This document shows positions 33,187 to 43,475 of a stretch of 64,000 nucleotides of DNA, piece after piece. The DNA is taken from contig NZ_CP070225.1 in assembly GCF_021631985.1 (NCBI RefSeq), forward strand, positions 1,922,001-1,986,000, in the 5' to 3' direction. Position 1 is the stretch's first letter. Every line of letters begins with the position of its first letter. The notes below the pieces were generated by a model. It saw only the letters and a program-made list of their open reading frames with translations, was not told the origin of the DNA and ran no database searches. The stretch comes from Sandaracinus amylolyticus. GTDB lineage: Bacteria; Myxococcota_A; Polyangia; Polyangiales; Sandaracinaceae. Position numbers and translations under genes: made by a program.

Positions 33187-35009
33187 GCGGTGTCTCCGGG
33201 ATCGCGATCGACGGGCGCGTCCGCGGCCGTCGCGTCGGCCATCGGCGCGAACGCGTCGGGGTCGGTGGCGTCGGCGGGCGCGCTCGGAGGTGCGGGCGGC
33301 TGCTGGCTCGCGCGCGCTGCGCGCTCCGCTTCGCTGCGCGCGACGAGGCGCTGCTTGCGCTCCTCCATCGTCTTCCGTGCTGCGGCGCCGCGCGCCTCGA
33401 CCGCGATCCACGCCGCGACCGCGAGCAGCCCGTAGCCCAGTGCCGGCACGAGCGCGCGCGTCGCCTCCCAGAGCGGCATGTCGCGCTCGACGCCGATGTC
33501 GAACGCGAGGATCGTCGGCAGGAGCGGCGACAGCATGAGCGGCGCCGGGATCTCGCGGTTGAGCCGCGAGAGCGCGTCGTCGTCGATCACGAGCGTCATC
33601 AGGAAGGGCAGCAGCACCGCCGCGGAGAGCAGCGCGAGCGTGAGCACGCGCGCGGCGAGGCCGTTGCGCAGCACGAGGCGCAGCCACGCCGCGACCGCCG
33701 CCGCGAACATGCCCACGGCCGCGTTGCCGATCGCCAGCGCGAGCAGCGCCGCGTCGGCGACCGGGTGCTCGCCCCCCCACAGCGGATCGCGCAGCCAGCG
33801 CACGCCGGAGACCACGACCGGCACCACTGCGGCGCTCGCGATCACCGCGAGGAAGGTGAAGCGCAGGGTCGGTCCGGCTCCCGGGCCGATCGGCGCGAGG
33901 ATGCGTCGCAGCAGCGAGGGGGTCGCGATCGCGCGCGGCGGGAGCGGCGGCTCGTTCGCGAAGAGCAGCGCGATGAAGATCACGAGCATCCCCGAGAACA
34001 GCGAGAGCGCGATGCCGGCCTCGGCGCAGTCGCGCATCGTGGTCGGCCCCGCGACCACGCACGCGGAGAGCACGCCCGCGCCGACGATCGCAGGCAGGCA
34101 CCAGATCTTGAGCGGCGTCGATCGATCCTCCGCCGCCGGCTGCACGCCCGCGACCGCCGACGCGAGGAAGAACCAGAGCGGCATGCCGAGCGCGTAGAGC
34201 GGGCCCAGCACCAGGAACGCGAAGCCGTCCCACGTGGCGAAGCGCTCGGGCAGCGCCTCGGCGAACCAGAAGGGCCCGTCGAAGGGCGTGCTCCACGCGC
34301 CGTGCGCGACCTCGCCGAGCGCCACCGTCAGCGGCCACACGAAGAACGAGTGCGCGCCCACGTAGACGAAGAACGCGAGCACGATCGCGAGCCAGAGCGA
34401 CTCGACGCGCGCGCTGATCGCGATGCCGAACGCGACCGCCGGCGCGAGCGCGAGCAGCACGTAGGTGAAGCCTGCGATCACGGAGAGCGGCGAGATGCCG
34501 CCGAAGAGGAACGCGAGGCCGACGACCGGCGACGCGGCGATCACGCAGAGCACGACCGCTGCGTACGACGCGAGGAACTTGCCCCACACGATGCGCGAGG
34601 GGCTCATCCCGCTGAGGATCAGCGACTCGAACGTGCCCGATCGCTTCTCGCCGACGATCGTGGTCGCGGCGTACGCGGGCGCGACCATCGAGAGCACGAC
34701 GCTCAGCAGCGAGAAGAAGACGTGGAAGACCTCTTGTCCGACCTCGGCGGGCGCGCGCTCGCCCGCGTTCACCGCGCCCCACGTCAGCACGAGCAGCGCG
34801 ACGATGCCCGCGGTGAGGTAGAGGAAGCGGATGAACATCGCGGTGCGGAACGTCGCGCGCAGCTCCTTCAGCAGGATCGGGTTGGGATCCTCGAAGGGCT
34901 TCGCGAGCCACCCCTTGATGCGATCACGCGGCGAGCGCGGCGGCGCGTTCTGCACCGGCGCCTGACCGAACGCGCCGCTCGTGCGCTCGTTCTCTGCAGC
35001 GGCGCTCAC
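33183..35009 (-). CDS. ABC-2 type transporter permease
   Basis: A 608-residue integral membrane protein starting at GTG 35009 (GTGA overlap with the ATPase stop). The N-terminal motif NPILLKELRATFRT, then a first transmembrane segment, a GEKRSGTFESLILSGMSPSRI coupling helix of the ABC-2 family (21-residue block at about 127-147) and about 12 hydrophobic segments follow. The C-terminal tail (about 545-608) is soluble and Pro/Ala/Asp-rich. Together with the next gene it makes an ABC exporter whose substrate is unknown. Similar ATPase/permease pairs in gliding-type (Gld) systems also sit beside vWA/GATase proteins. Confidence 0.9.
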   Translation of the reverse strand: MSAAAENERTSGAFGQAPVQNAPPRSPRDRIKGWLAKPFEDPNPILLKELRATFRTAMFIRFLYLTAGIVALLVLTWGAVNAGERAPAEVGQEVFHVFFSLLSVVLSMVAPAYAATTIVGEKRSGTFESLILSGMSPSRIVWGKFLASYAAVVLCVIAASPVVGLAFLFGGISPLSVIAGFTYVLLALAPAVAFGIAISARVESLWLAIVLAFFVYVGAHSFFVWPLTVALGEVAHGAWSTPFDGPFWFAEALPERFATWDGFAFLVLGPLYALGMPLWFFLASAVAGVQPAAEDRSTPLKIWCLPAIVGAGVLSACVVAGPTTMRDCAEAGIALSLFSGMLVIFIALLFANEPPLPPRAIATPSLLRRILAPIGPGAGPTLRFTFLAVIASAAVVPVVVSGVRWLRDPLWGGEHPVADAALLALAIGNAAVGMFAAAVAAWLRLVLRNGLAARVLTLALLSAAVLLPFLMTLVIDDDALSRLNREIPAPLMLSPLLPTILAFDIGVERDMPLWEATRALVPALGYGLLAVAAWIAVEARGAAARKTMEERKQRLVARSEAERAARASQQPPAPPSAPADATDPDAFAPMADATAADAPVDRDPGDTA

Positions 35010-35935
35010 TGCAGCTCTCCCTTCGTGACCTCGAGGAAGATGCGCTCGAGATCGTTCTGATCGGGCTCGACCCGGAGGAGGCGCAACTTCTGGGAGACAC
35101 AGTGATCGACGAGGTCCGCGAGCGTCTCGTCGCTGCCTCGGTACTGCACCTTGTAGGCGCCGTCGGGATCGCGCTCGACCGAGAGCACCTCGGGGCCGCG
35201 CGCGAGGATCGCCTCGACGTCGGCGGGCGGTGCGAGGACGCGGATCTTCACCGCGCGCTCGGGCTTGAGCGTGCGACCGATCGCGTCGACCGATCCGCCG
35301 GCGAGCAGCCGGCCCTTCTCGAGGATCGCCACCGACGTGCACATGTCGGAGAGCTCCGTGAGGATGTGGCTCGAGAGCAGGATCGTCTTGCCGAGCGATC
35401 GCAGCTCCTCGATCAGCTCGCGCATCTCGATGCGTGCGCGCGGATCGAGCCCGTTCGCGGGCTCGTCGAGGATCAGCACCTTCGGGTCGTGCAGCAGCAT
35501 GCGCGCGATGCCGAGGCGCTGGCGCATGCCCTTGCTCATCGTCTGCACCAGTCGATCGCGCAGCGGGCCGAGATCGGTCAGCTCCATCACCGCGCTCACG
35601 GTGCGCTCGCGCGCGCCGAGCCCGATGCCGTGCGCGGCCGCGAAGAACTCGAGGTACTCGACGACCGTGATGCGGTCGTAGACGCCGAACGCGTCGGGCA
35701 TGAAGCCGAGCACCTTGCGCACCTCGGCGGGCGCCTCGACCACGTCGATGCCGTCGACGAGCACGCGCCCGTCGTCGGGCTCGAGCAGCGTCGCCATCAT
35801 GCGGATCGTCGTGGTCTTGCCGGCGCCGTTGGGCCCGATGAACCCGAAGATCTCGCCCGCGGGCACGTGCATCGAGAGGTCGCGCAGGACCTGCATCGAT
35901 CCGAACCAGTGGCTCACGTGCTCGACGCGGATCAC
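35006..35935 (-). CDS. ABC transporter ATP-binding protein
   Basis: A 309-residue ATPase starting at GTG 35935 (GTGA overlap). Walker A GPNGAGKT (34-41), signature SKGMRQR (134-140, in place of LSGGQ) and Walker B VLILDEP with Glu158 are all present, then the H-loop in SSHILTE. The C-terminal extension of about 90 residues resembles that of ABC-2 export ATPases. It should power the adjacent permease. The SKGM signature is the usual variant for ABC-2 exporters of this type. Confidence 0.95.
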   Translation of the reverse strand: MIRVEHVSHWFGSMQVLRDLSMHVPAGEIFGFIGPNGAGKTTTIRMMATLLEPDDGRVLVDGIDVVEAPAEVRKVLGFMPDAFGVYDRITVVEYLEFFAAAHGIGLGARERTVSAVMELTDLGPLRDRLVQTMSKGMRQRLGIARMLLHDPKVLILDEPANGLDPRARIEMRELIEELRSLGKTILLSSHILTELSDMCTSVAILEKGRLLAGGSVDAIGRTLKPERAVKIRVLAPPADVEAILARGPEVLSVERDPDGAYKVQYRGSDETLADLVDHCVSQKLRLLRVEPDQNDLERIFLEVTKGELQ

Positions 35936-38090
35936 GGCACACCTCCGTCGGGGCTCGCGCCGTTGGTCGGCGGCGGGAGCAGCTCGGTCGGCGGAGCCTC
36001 GGTCGGCTCGCCCCACACCGAGCCATCGGTCGGCGGCGGCGCGGCGCGACCGAGCAGGTCGTAGCGCGGCCTCGGGTGCAGCAGCACGAAGCGCAGATCG
36101 GTCTCCGCGCCGAACGTGGGCTCGCTCTCGACGCTCGGCTCGGGATCGAGCCGCGCCCAGAGCAGCGGCTCGCTCGGCGAGGGGCTCGGCCCTCCGATGA
36201 GGCGCAGCACGCCGCGCACGTAGCGCGCGTCGTCCTCCTCGAGCCCGAGCTGTCGCGCGATGTCGCGCGGCGTCGGGTTCTCTTCTTCGTCGAAGCCCCA
36301 GCCGCTCGAGAGCACCGTCGCGGCGCTCGCGGGGATCGGTCGGGTCGCGCCTGCCTCGACGTCGCCGATCGCGTAGACGCGCGACTCGTCGACGATGAAC
36401 GCGGAGCGCAGCGGCCGCTGCGACTCGTTGGTGATCGAGACCAGCCGATCGCCTTCGTACGCGAAGCGGATCGGCGCGCCGAGATCGATCACGCGATCGT
36501 CGCGGAGGAAGATCGTCTCCCAGAGCCCGCCGCGCAGCGAGGTGAGGCGAGGGCGCTCTCCCGCGTGATCATAGACGAGCCCGTCGTCGCCTCCGCCCGA
36601 CGCGAGACGCATCGTGCGCCCGCCCTCGCGCGTCGCGATCTCGACGGTCGACGGCGCGGTGAGGAAGTAGCCCGCGTACGCGCGGGTCGGCGCGAGCGTG
36701 TCGCCCTCGACCGCCTCGACGATCTCCACGCGCCGGTAGCGCATCGTCACGCCCTTGCCGAGGTAGCCGACGACGAGCATCACCGTCGCGCATCCGATCG
36801 CGAGGATCGGCGTGCTCACGAGCGCGAGCGTCGGCCGGTTGCGCTGTAGCACGAAGCGGAAGTTCAGCGGGCCGACGACGATCACGTAGAGGAAAAGCAC
36901 GATGCCCACGAGGCCGAGCGCGGGGCGATAGCCCTCGTTGGGATCGAGCGCGGCGCGCAGCCGCGCGAGGCTCGGGCGGCCGTCCCACCACGTCTGCTCC
37001 AGCGAGTCGATGCCGCGCCCGAGCGTGAAGCGGGTGGTCGCGGGATCGCGCAGCGCGCGCTGGGCGATCGAGCGCAGGAGCTCGCGCACCTCGGGGCGAT
37101 CGACGTGGGGCGGCGCGCTCGCGTCGTACGCGGTGACGTACACCGCGCCCGCGCCCACACGATCCGCGCACCCGAAGCGCTCGGTGGCGCCGCGCGCGCA
37201 CTCGAGCGCGGGCAGCGCGCCGGGCGCGAAGTCACCGGGCACGAGGCGGCGCGTCTCGGAGTAGCGCACCGCGCCGAACGTCTCGCGCACCAGCGGCGTC
37301 GCGAGATCGCCCTCGCTGCGCGGGAAGATCACGAGGTGCCCGCCGGCGTGCACCCAGCGCCGGATCGCATCGAGCTCGCGATCCGAGAGGCGCGTCAGCA
37401 TCGACGCCTGCGCCGCGAGCACCGCGACCGTCGAGTAGCCGAGCACGTCGTCGGGCACGATCGGATCACCGGTCGTTCCGTCGATCGTGATCGTGCCGAT
37501 CGGCACCTGCACCGCGCGCTCCGAGCCGGTCGCGGCGCCGTAGTAGCCGGGGTTCTCGTCGGGCACCGAGGCCTGCAGATCGAGCAGCGTCGCGCGCAGC
37601 CGCGAGGGATCGGCGAGCACCACGAGGCTGCGTCCCGAGGGCGCGTACGCCGAGCTCATCGACGCGCTCCCGAGCAGCGCGTCACCGGCCTCGTAGCGCG
37701 CTTCGATCTGCGTGCCCGAGCCGTTCACGAAGAGCGTGATCAGCACGCGGCGCTGCTCCGCGGGCGGCAGATCGAGCGGCACCGCGTGGCGATCGGGCGG
37801 CTGGTTCCACTGGCTGGTGCGGACCACCAGGCGACCGCGGAACGTCTCGCGCGTCAGGTTCCGCACCGTGACCGCCACGGTCGAATAGCCGTCGCCGATC
37901 AACGCCTCGTTCCCGAGCACGCCCTCGACGCGCACCTCGACCGGCGGCGGCGCCTGCTGCGCGAGCGCGGGCGCGGCGATCGATACGAGCATCGAAACGA
38001 TCGCGGCGATCCAGATCGATCTCGAACGAGAGACGATCCACGAATCGGCTCGTCTGCGCAGTCGAGCACTCCAGCTGGGCTGAATCGTCA

Positions 38091-38091
<1 letters not shown>
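35932..38091 (-). CDS. large membrane protein of the MoxR/vWA/ABC operon
   Basis: A 719-residue protein with an N-terminal signal or anchor (about 26-45, ending APALAQQ). ATG 38091 overlaps the MoxR stop as TGATG. A large extracytoplasmic region with beta-sandwich and GATase-like segments (VHAGGHLVIFPRSEGD) is followed by two transmembrane segments near 403-423 and 432-452, then a C-terminal beta-rich region and a Pro-rich tail. I do not recognise a named family with confidence; it resembles the DUF4350-like or auxiliary membrane proteins found beside ABC-2 genes. It probably forms part of the envelope complex encoded by this operon. Confidence 0.75.
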
Positions 38092-39098
<1,007 letters not shown>

Positions 39099-40904
39099 TC
39101 AGCGCTCTCCATCGAAGTACTCGCGCACGTGATCGCGATAGTCCTCGGGGATCGGCAGTCGTTCGATCGCGCCCTGCTCACCGGTCGCGACGTCGCTCCC
39201 GGTGGCGCTCCCGGCGCTCGAGCCAGGCGCATCCATGCCCTCGGGATCGATCCACTCGACGGTGCTGCGCGAGGGCGCGCCCGCGCCGACGCGAGGGCGA
39301 ACGCGCGCGAGCGGACCGCCCTGCGCCCCGAGATCGCGCGTGGATCCGTTCGAGTCGGCATGCCCGCCCCCCGGCCCCGGCCCCCCGCCGCCAGTCCCCG
39401 AAGCAGACCCCGAGCCGCTCCCCGACCCCGACCCGCTCCCCGATCCCGACCCGCTCCCCGACCCCGACCCGCTCCCACCAGAACCCGACCCGCTCCCACC
39501 CGAACCCGATCCGCTCCCACCAGAACCCGACCCGCTCCCACCCGATCCCGAGCCGCTCCCCGATCCGTTCCCGCTCCCCTGTCCCGCCCCGGCCCCCGCC
39601 CCGGCCCCCGTCGGCATCCCGCCTTCGCCCAGCTGCATCTGCAGCTCGTCGAGATGCTCGAGCGCGTCCCTCAGCGCGCGCTCCATCTCCTCGGCGGTCA
39701 TCGGCTGCCCGCTCTGCTCGCCCGCCTGCTCGCCGCTCTGCGCCTGGCTCGGCGCGACCGGCGCGCGTCGCATCGCATCCGCGAGCCGCTGTCGCTCCTC
39801 CGCGCTCAGCCGGCTCCACGCGTCGCGCATCGCGTCGACCATCTCGCGGTTCAGCTCGCTCCCCTCGCCGTCGCGCTCGAGCCGCTCCAGCGCACGACCG
39901 AGCCCTTCGAGCTCGGGCATCGCCTCCATCAGCTCGCGCGCCAGCTGGGCCTGCTCCGCGCGTCGCTGCAGCAGATCCTCGCGCTCGAGCAACGACCCCG
40001 CGAGCGCTTCGTCGCCCGCGCGCCGCGCGGCATCGGCTGCCTCGCGCAGCGCTTCTCTCGCGCGCTCCCGGTCGTCCGCCTCGCGACGCGACGCCGCGCG
40101 CTCCACCGCGCGATCGAGCGCCTCGAGATCGCGCTCCTGCACCGCGCGCTGCATCTCCTGCTCGCCCTGCATCGCCTCGGACGCCGCGTCCTGCGCGCGC
40201 CGCTGCTCCGCGGTCGGCCTCGGTCGCGCCGCTTCCACCGCGAGCCGCACGCCCTCGAGACGATCGAGCGCCTCACGCCGCTCGAGCCCTTGCTCGAGAT
40301 CGCGTCGCAGCTCGCGCGCACGGCGCGCCGCCTCGTCGAGCTGGCGTCGCTGCTCGGGCTCGCGCGTCTGCTCGGGCAGTCGCTCGATGCGCCGCAACGT
40401 CTCGGTCTCGTCGGTGCGCACGACGTCGGTGCCCGGCGCGCGCATCGGCGCGCGCGGCGGCGGCACCATGAACGCTGCGAGGAACGTCGCGCACGCCATC
40501 GGCAGCGCCCATGCATCGCCGCGCGCGATGCGCGGCCGCACGTCGCGACGCTTCGCGCGCGACAGCGTCTCGTTCGCCTTCGCGACGGCCGGTGCGAGCG
40601 CGGGGGGCGCGTCGGCGCCGATCTCCCACGCCGTGATCACCGCCGCGTCCGCGTCGAGCTTGCGATCGATCCACGTCACGACGTCGGCATCGCTCGGCCG
40701 CGCTCGCCGCGCGCGCACGAGCCCCACGATCGGCGCGAGCCCCAGCAGCGCGAGCAGCGGCCATCGCGGCAGCCCCGGCGCCACCAGCGCGATCGCGAGC
40801 GCACCGGTGCCGAGCACCGCCGACCACAGCACGAGCTCCGCGAGCATCGCGCGCAGCACGAGCGCCCGGCGGACCTCCGCGAGCAGCTGGGGCAATCGGC
40901 TCAT
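39099..40904 (-). CDS. DUF4175-like membrane protein with Gly-Ser linker
   Basis: A 601-residue protein, first gene of the operon. I start it at ATG 40904; the in-frame GTG 40946 adds rare codons, and AGGAGG lies inside that stretch, 17 nt upstream, which is a long spacing. Two N-terminal transmembrane segments (about 18-58) and a third near 120 precede about 270 residues of Arg/Glu/Ala coiled coil. A flexible Gly-Ser tract of about 60 residues (GSGSGSGG repeats) follows, then a short globular tail ending in DYRDHVREYFDGER. This is the layout of the DUF4175-like proteins that sit upstream of MoxR. The tail motif is conserved-looking and may be the working end. Confidence 0.8.
   Translation of the reverse strand: MSRLPQLLAEVRRALVLRAMLAELVLWSAVLGTGALAIALVAPGLPRWPLLALLGLAPIVGLVRARRARPSDADVVTWIDRKLDADAAVITAWEIGADAPPALAPAVAKANETLSRAKRRDVRPRIARGDAWALPMACATFLAAFMVPPPRAPMRAPGTDVVRTDETETLRRIERLPEQTREPEQRRQLDEAARRARELRRDLEQGLERREALDRLEGVRLAVEAARPRPTAEQRRAQDAASEAMQGEQEMQRAVQERDLEALDRAVERAASRREADDRERAREALREAADAARRAGDEALAGSLLEREDLLQRRAEQAQLARELMEAMPELEGLGRALERLERDGEGSELNREMVDAMRDAWSRLSAEERQRLADAMRRAPVAPSQAQSGEQAGEQSGQPMTAEEMERALRDALEHLDELQMQLGEGGMPTGAGAGAGAGQGSGNGSGSGSGSGGSGSGSGGSGSGSGGSGSGSGGSGSGSGSGSGSGSGSGSGSGSGSASGTGGGGPGPGGGHADSNGSTRDLGAQGGPLARVRPRVGAGAPSRSTVEWIDPEGMDAPGSSAGSATGSDVATGEQGAIERLPIPEDYRDHVREYFDGER
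39421..39590 (-). repeat. Gly-Ser coding tandem repeat
   Basis: Short in-frame repeats (12 and 24 bp periods) encode GSGSGSGG units. Slippage-prone; length variation between strains is likely. Confidence 0.8.
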
Positions 40905-41007
40905 GGGCGCGAGGTCGAACCTCCTCGGTACGGAGAGCGATTCCACGACCGATGAGACGCACGGCCGCGGAGAAATCGTGGCTGGATCGAGGCGACGATC
41001 GCGAGCC

Positions 41008-41047
41008 CCACGAACGCGAACGGCAGCCCGAGGGCTGCCGCTCGTGG
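41008..41047 (-). terminator. hairpin after lipoprotein B
   Basis: CGGCAGCC and GGCTGCCG (41021-41040) close on a CGAG loop; outer arms CCACGA (41008-41013) and TCGTGG (41042-41047) extend it. It starts 21 nt after the lipoprotein stop and separates it from the eight-gene operon. Confidence 0.6.
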
Positions 41048-41068
41048 TTCAGGTGGCTCGCTCGTCGA

Positions 41069-41965
41069 TCAGAACGACACGTTCCGCAGCCGCCAGAAGA
41101 ACGTCCCGTTGTCGGCCTGCACGCGGATCCCGGGGCATCCCGCGGTGTCGAGGCCGCTCAGCTGCGTGACCGTGGTGCGCTGGCCGACGTACTGGGCCAT
41201 GTCCGCCGCCCAGTTCGTGTCCGCCGTCACCACGCCGCCCTGACCGTCGCTGCCGGTCCAGGGCGTGTGCATGCCGAGCACGACGCTCGAGCCCACCGCG
41301 ACCGGCCCGTAGACCGGCACCGCCATGCCGCAGTCCTGGGGGACGAGCGCGCCCATCGCGCCCGCCACGCCGGGGATCGCGCCGATGCCCGGCACCACGC
41401 CGCCGCCGCCGAGCGACGCCGCGGTGACGGTCGAGAGCTCGGTGAAGCCGATCGTGTACGCCGCGCCGCTCGCGGTCGCGCTGTAGGTGCCGACCCAGAC
41501 GCGGTGCTGACCGGGGCCGAAGGGTCCCGCGACGACCGGGTTGAGCCCGTCGCTGTCGTCGTTGCACGCGAAGCTGCCGTCGGCGCGCTGCACCACGAGC
41601 GTGGTGTCGCTCGGCGAGCTCACGACGATGCGCAGGTTCGCGAACTGGCCCGTCGCGTTGAGGATGTGGTTCGGCTGCGCGGCGATGAAGCCGCGGCAGT
41701 CGGGGCTCATCGTGCTCGCGGCGACGGGGCCGCCCGCGGTGCCGGCCGCGGTCGAGGGATCGGGCAGGAAGCCCGGTCCGATCGTCACCAGGCCTCCGCC
41801 CACACCGGGCGGCGGCGTCGTCGGCGGCGCCGTGCCGGTCGTGCCCACGCCGGGCGGAGTGCCCGGGGTGCCGGTGCCCGGCAGGCCGGGGATTCCGCTG
41901 CCGCCGAAGCAGCACCCCGCGAGCCCCAGCGCGAGCATGGCCTGCACGATCGATCGCTTGAGCAT
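41069..41965 (-). CDS. lipoprotein B of a tandem paralogous pair
   Basis: A 298-residue lipoprotein (lipobox LAGC, then a second Cys: LAGCCF). ATG 41965 has AAGGAG at good spacing. A Gly/Pro/Thr-rich linker (residues 20-60) is followed by a domain shared with the upstream gene at 42108: GPGFLPDP, AGGPVAAS, CRGFIAAQP, LVVQRADGSFACNDD, GLNPVVAGPFGPGQHRVWVGTY. A second, unique C-terminal domain (about 195-298) contains two Cys. The shared domain looks like a beta-sandwich of the pre-peptidase type found on secreted proteins (DxxDG and GxHxVxVGTY). Function unknown. Confidence 0.82.
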   Translation of the reverse strand: MLKRSIVQAMLALGLAGCCFGGSGIPGLPGTGTPGTPPGVGTTGTAPPTTPPPGVGGGLVTIGPGFLPDPSTAAGTAGGPVAASTMSPDCRGFIAAQPNHILNATGQFANLRIVVSSPSDTTLVVQRADGSFACNDDSDGLNPVVAGPFGPGQHRVWVGTYSATASGAAYTIGFTELSTVTAASLGGGGVVPGIGAIPGVAGAMGALVPQDCGMAVPVYGPVAVGSSVVLGMHTPWTGSDGQGGVVTADTNWAADMAQYVGQRTTVTQLSGLDTAGCPGIRVQADNGTFFWRLRNVSF

Positions 41966-42052
41966 GTGCTTCGCTCCTTCTTCTCGGTTCACTCGTCCGG
42001 ATCCCCCGCTCCGCGCGTCCACCTGCGAAGCGTGCTGAGAGTACGCCAACCG

Positions 42053-42094
42053 CCGTGGGATCTCGCGCAGGTTTTTTCCGCCCGAGATCCACGG
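42053..42094 (-). terminator. long hairpin after lipoprotein A
   Basis: CCGTG(G)GATCTCG (42053-42065) pairs with CGAGATCCACGG (42083-42094), 12 bp with one bulged base. The loop holds a run of six T (A on the minus strand). It lies 13 nt past the stop at 42108. Confidence 0.6.
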
Positions 42095-42107
42095 ACGAGC
42101 GCGGTGA

Positions 42108-42743
42108 TCAGCGGGTCTCGGGCATGCTCTCGATGGCGAGCGTGCTGAGCGACGACTGCGCGGTGATCGCGAGCGTGTAGGGCGTGCCGGCGCCGGCTTC
42201 GCCGTACGTGCCGACGAACACGCGATGACGGCCCGGCGGGAACGCGCCCTCGACGATCGGGTTCAGGCCCTCGGTGTCGTCGTTGCAGAGCACGCGTCCG
42301 TCCGCGAGCTGCACGACCAGCGTGGCGTCGCCCTGCATGTGCACGAGCACGCGCAGGCTCGGCATCGGCGCGTCGACCTTGAGCAGGAAGCTCGGCGCGC
42401 TCGCCACGTAGCCGCGGCACTCGGGGCCGATCGACTCCGCGGAGAGCGGTCCGCCCGCCTGGCCGCGGCGGATGATCGGATCGGGGCGGAAGCCGGGGGC
42501 GACCGTGAGGATCTCGCCTTCGGTGGGCGCGGTCGCGGACGAGGCCGACGACACGTCGGGCGTGGTCGCGCTCGCGCTCGGAGGAGGCCCGTTGAGCGCG
42601 CCCTCCGAAGGCACGATGGGGCCCGTCGCGACCGGCGCGGTCGTGCTCGAGGACGAGGGCGTCGTCGACGCGGTCGTCGTGCTCGACGCGCCGCCGCACG
42701 CCGCGAGCGCGAAGAGCGCGAGCCCTGCCGTCGCACGTCGCAT
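42108..42743 (-). CDS. lipoprotein A of a tandem paralogous pair
   Basis: A 211-residue lipoprotein (lipobox LAAC, Cys16) with a long Ser/Thr/Ala linker to about residue 75. The following domain is clearly paralogous to lipoprotein B: APGFRPDP, AGGPLSAES, CRGYVASAP, LVVQLADGRVLCNDD, GLNPIVEGAFPPGRHRVFVGTY. It lacks the extra C-terminal domain of B. It follows the cytochrome c gene by 10 nt, so these are probably one transcript. A TAGGAT hexamer (42756-42751) 7 nt before the ATG overlaps the cytochrome stop codon and could be an internal leaderless promoter. Confidence 0.82.
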   Translation of the reverse strand: MRRATAGLALFALAACGGASSTTTASTTPSSSSTTAPVATGPIVPSEGALNGPPPSASATTPDVSSASSATAPTEGEILTVAPGFRPDPIIRRGQAGGPLSAESIGPECRGYVASAPSFLLKVDAPMPSLRVLVHMQGDATLVVQLADGRVLCNDDTEGLNPIVEGAFPPGRHRVFVGTYGEAGAGTPYTLAITAQSSLSTLAIESMPETR

Positions 42744-42753
42744 CGCGTCGATC

Positions 42754-43386
42754 CTACGGCGCGGCCGCGCCGCTCTCCCCGGCCGCACCGGGCTCCGCCG
42801 CGGGCGCCGCACCTGCTGCGGGCTCCGCCGCAGGCGCAGGCGCCGCACCTTCCGTCGGCGCCGCGCCTTCCGCGGGGGCCGCGCCTTCTGCGGGCGCCGC
42901 ACCTTCTGCGGGGGCCGCACCTTCTGCGGGCTGACCCGCGCCGCCGGGCTGGCGCCCACCGAGCGCTCGCACGTGACGCACCAGCGCCTGCACGCCCGCG
43001 GGCGTCAGCCGATCGCCGAACGCCGGCATGAACCCGCCGCGGCCGAGCAGGATCGCCTGCGCGATCTCTCCGTCGGTGCGCTGGTCCTGCCACGAGGCGC
43101 TCGCGAGATCGGGGATCTGCGCGACCGGGGGACGTGCCGGTCCGTCGCCGTGCCCCGCTTCTCCGTGGCAGCTCGCGCACAGCGAGCTGAACAGCGCGGT
43201 CGCCGCACGCCGCTCGGCCTCGACGGGATCCTGCTGCACCGCCTCCTCGGGCGGCGCCGCGCGCGTGTCGCCTTCGCGCCCCGAGGGCACCTGGTGGTCC
43301 GAGGGCTGCCACTCGCGCAGCTCGCGCTCCGGCTCACCGCACGCGACGACGAGCACGAGGGCCAGGACGAGCGGATGGGCGCGCAC
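42754..43386 (-). CDS. monohaem cytochrome c lipoprotein with AEGAAP tail
   Basis: A 210-residue lipoprotein starting at GTG 43386 (lipobox VVAC, Cys16). One class I cytochrome c domain: haem motif CASCH (about 70-74) with LFSSLCASCHGEAGHGDGP, an axial-ligand region ILLGRGGFMPAFGDRLT containing the Met, and a C-terminal helix VQALVRHVRAL. A low-complexity tail of AEGAAP repeats and Ala/Pro follows. It should carry electrons in the periplasm. TATGCC ends 6 nt before the GTG, a weak fit to the leaderless pattern. Confidence 0.88.
   Translation of the reverse strand: MRAHPLVLALVLVVACGEPERELREWQPSDHQVPSGREGDTRAAPPEEAVQQDPVEAERRAATALFSSLCASCHGEAGHGDGPARPPVAQIPDLASASWQDQRTDGEIAQAILLGRGGFMPAFGDRLTPAGVQALVRHVRALGGRQPGGAGQPAEGAAPAEGAAPAEGAAPAEGAAPTEGAAPAPAAEPAAGAAPAAEPGAAGESGAAAP
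42848..42930 (-). repeat. 18-bp coding repeat (AEGAAP units)
   Basis: About five near-identical 18-bp units in frame encode (A/T)EGAAP in the cytochrome c tail. Confidence 0.75.
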
Positions 43387-43462
43387 GCCGGAGGCATAGG
43401 CGGCGCCCTCCGCGCGGGCAAGCGATGTCGACCCCGGGGCTCAACTCCGGCGGGCTCTGGGT

Positions 43463-43468
43463 TAGGCT
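43463..43468 (+). promoter_or_regulatory. TAGGCT, candidate -10 for a leaderless mRNA
   Basis: TAGGCT ends 7 nt before TTG 43476, which begins directly at the first strand of the PhnD-like fold. It supports a TTG start over ATG 43425. Confidence 0.35.
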
Positions 43469-43475
43469 GGGGACG

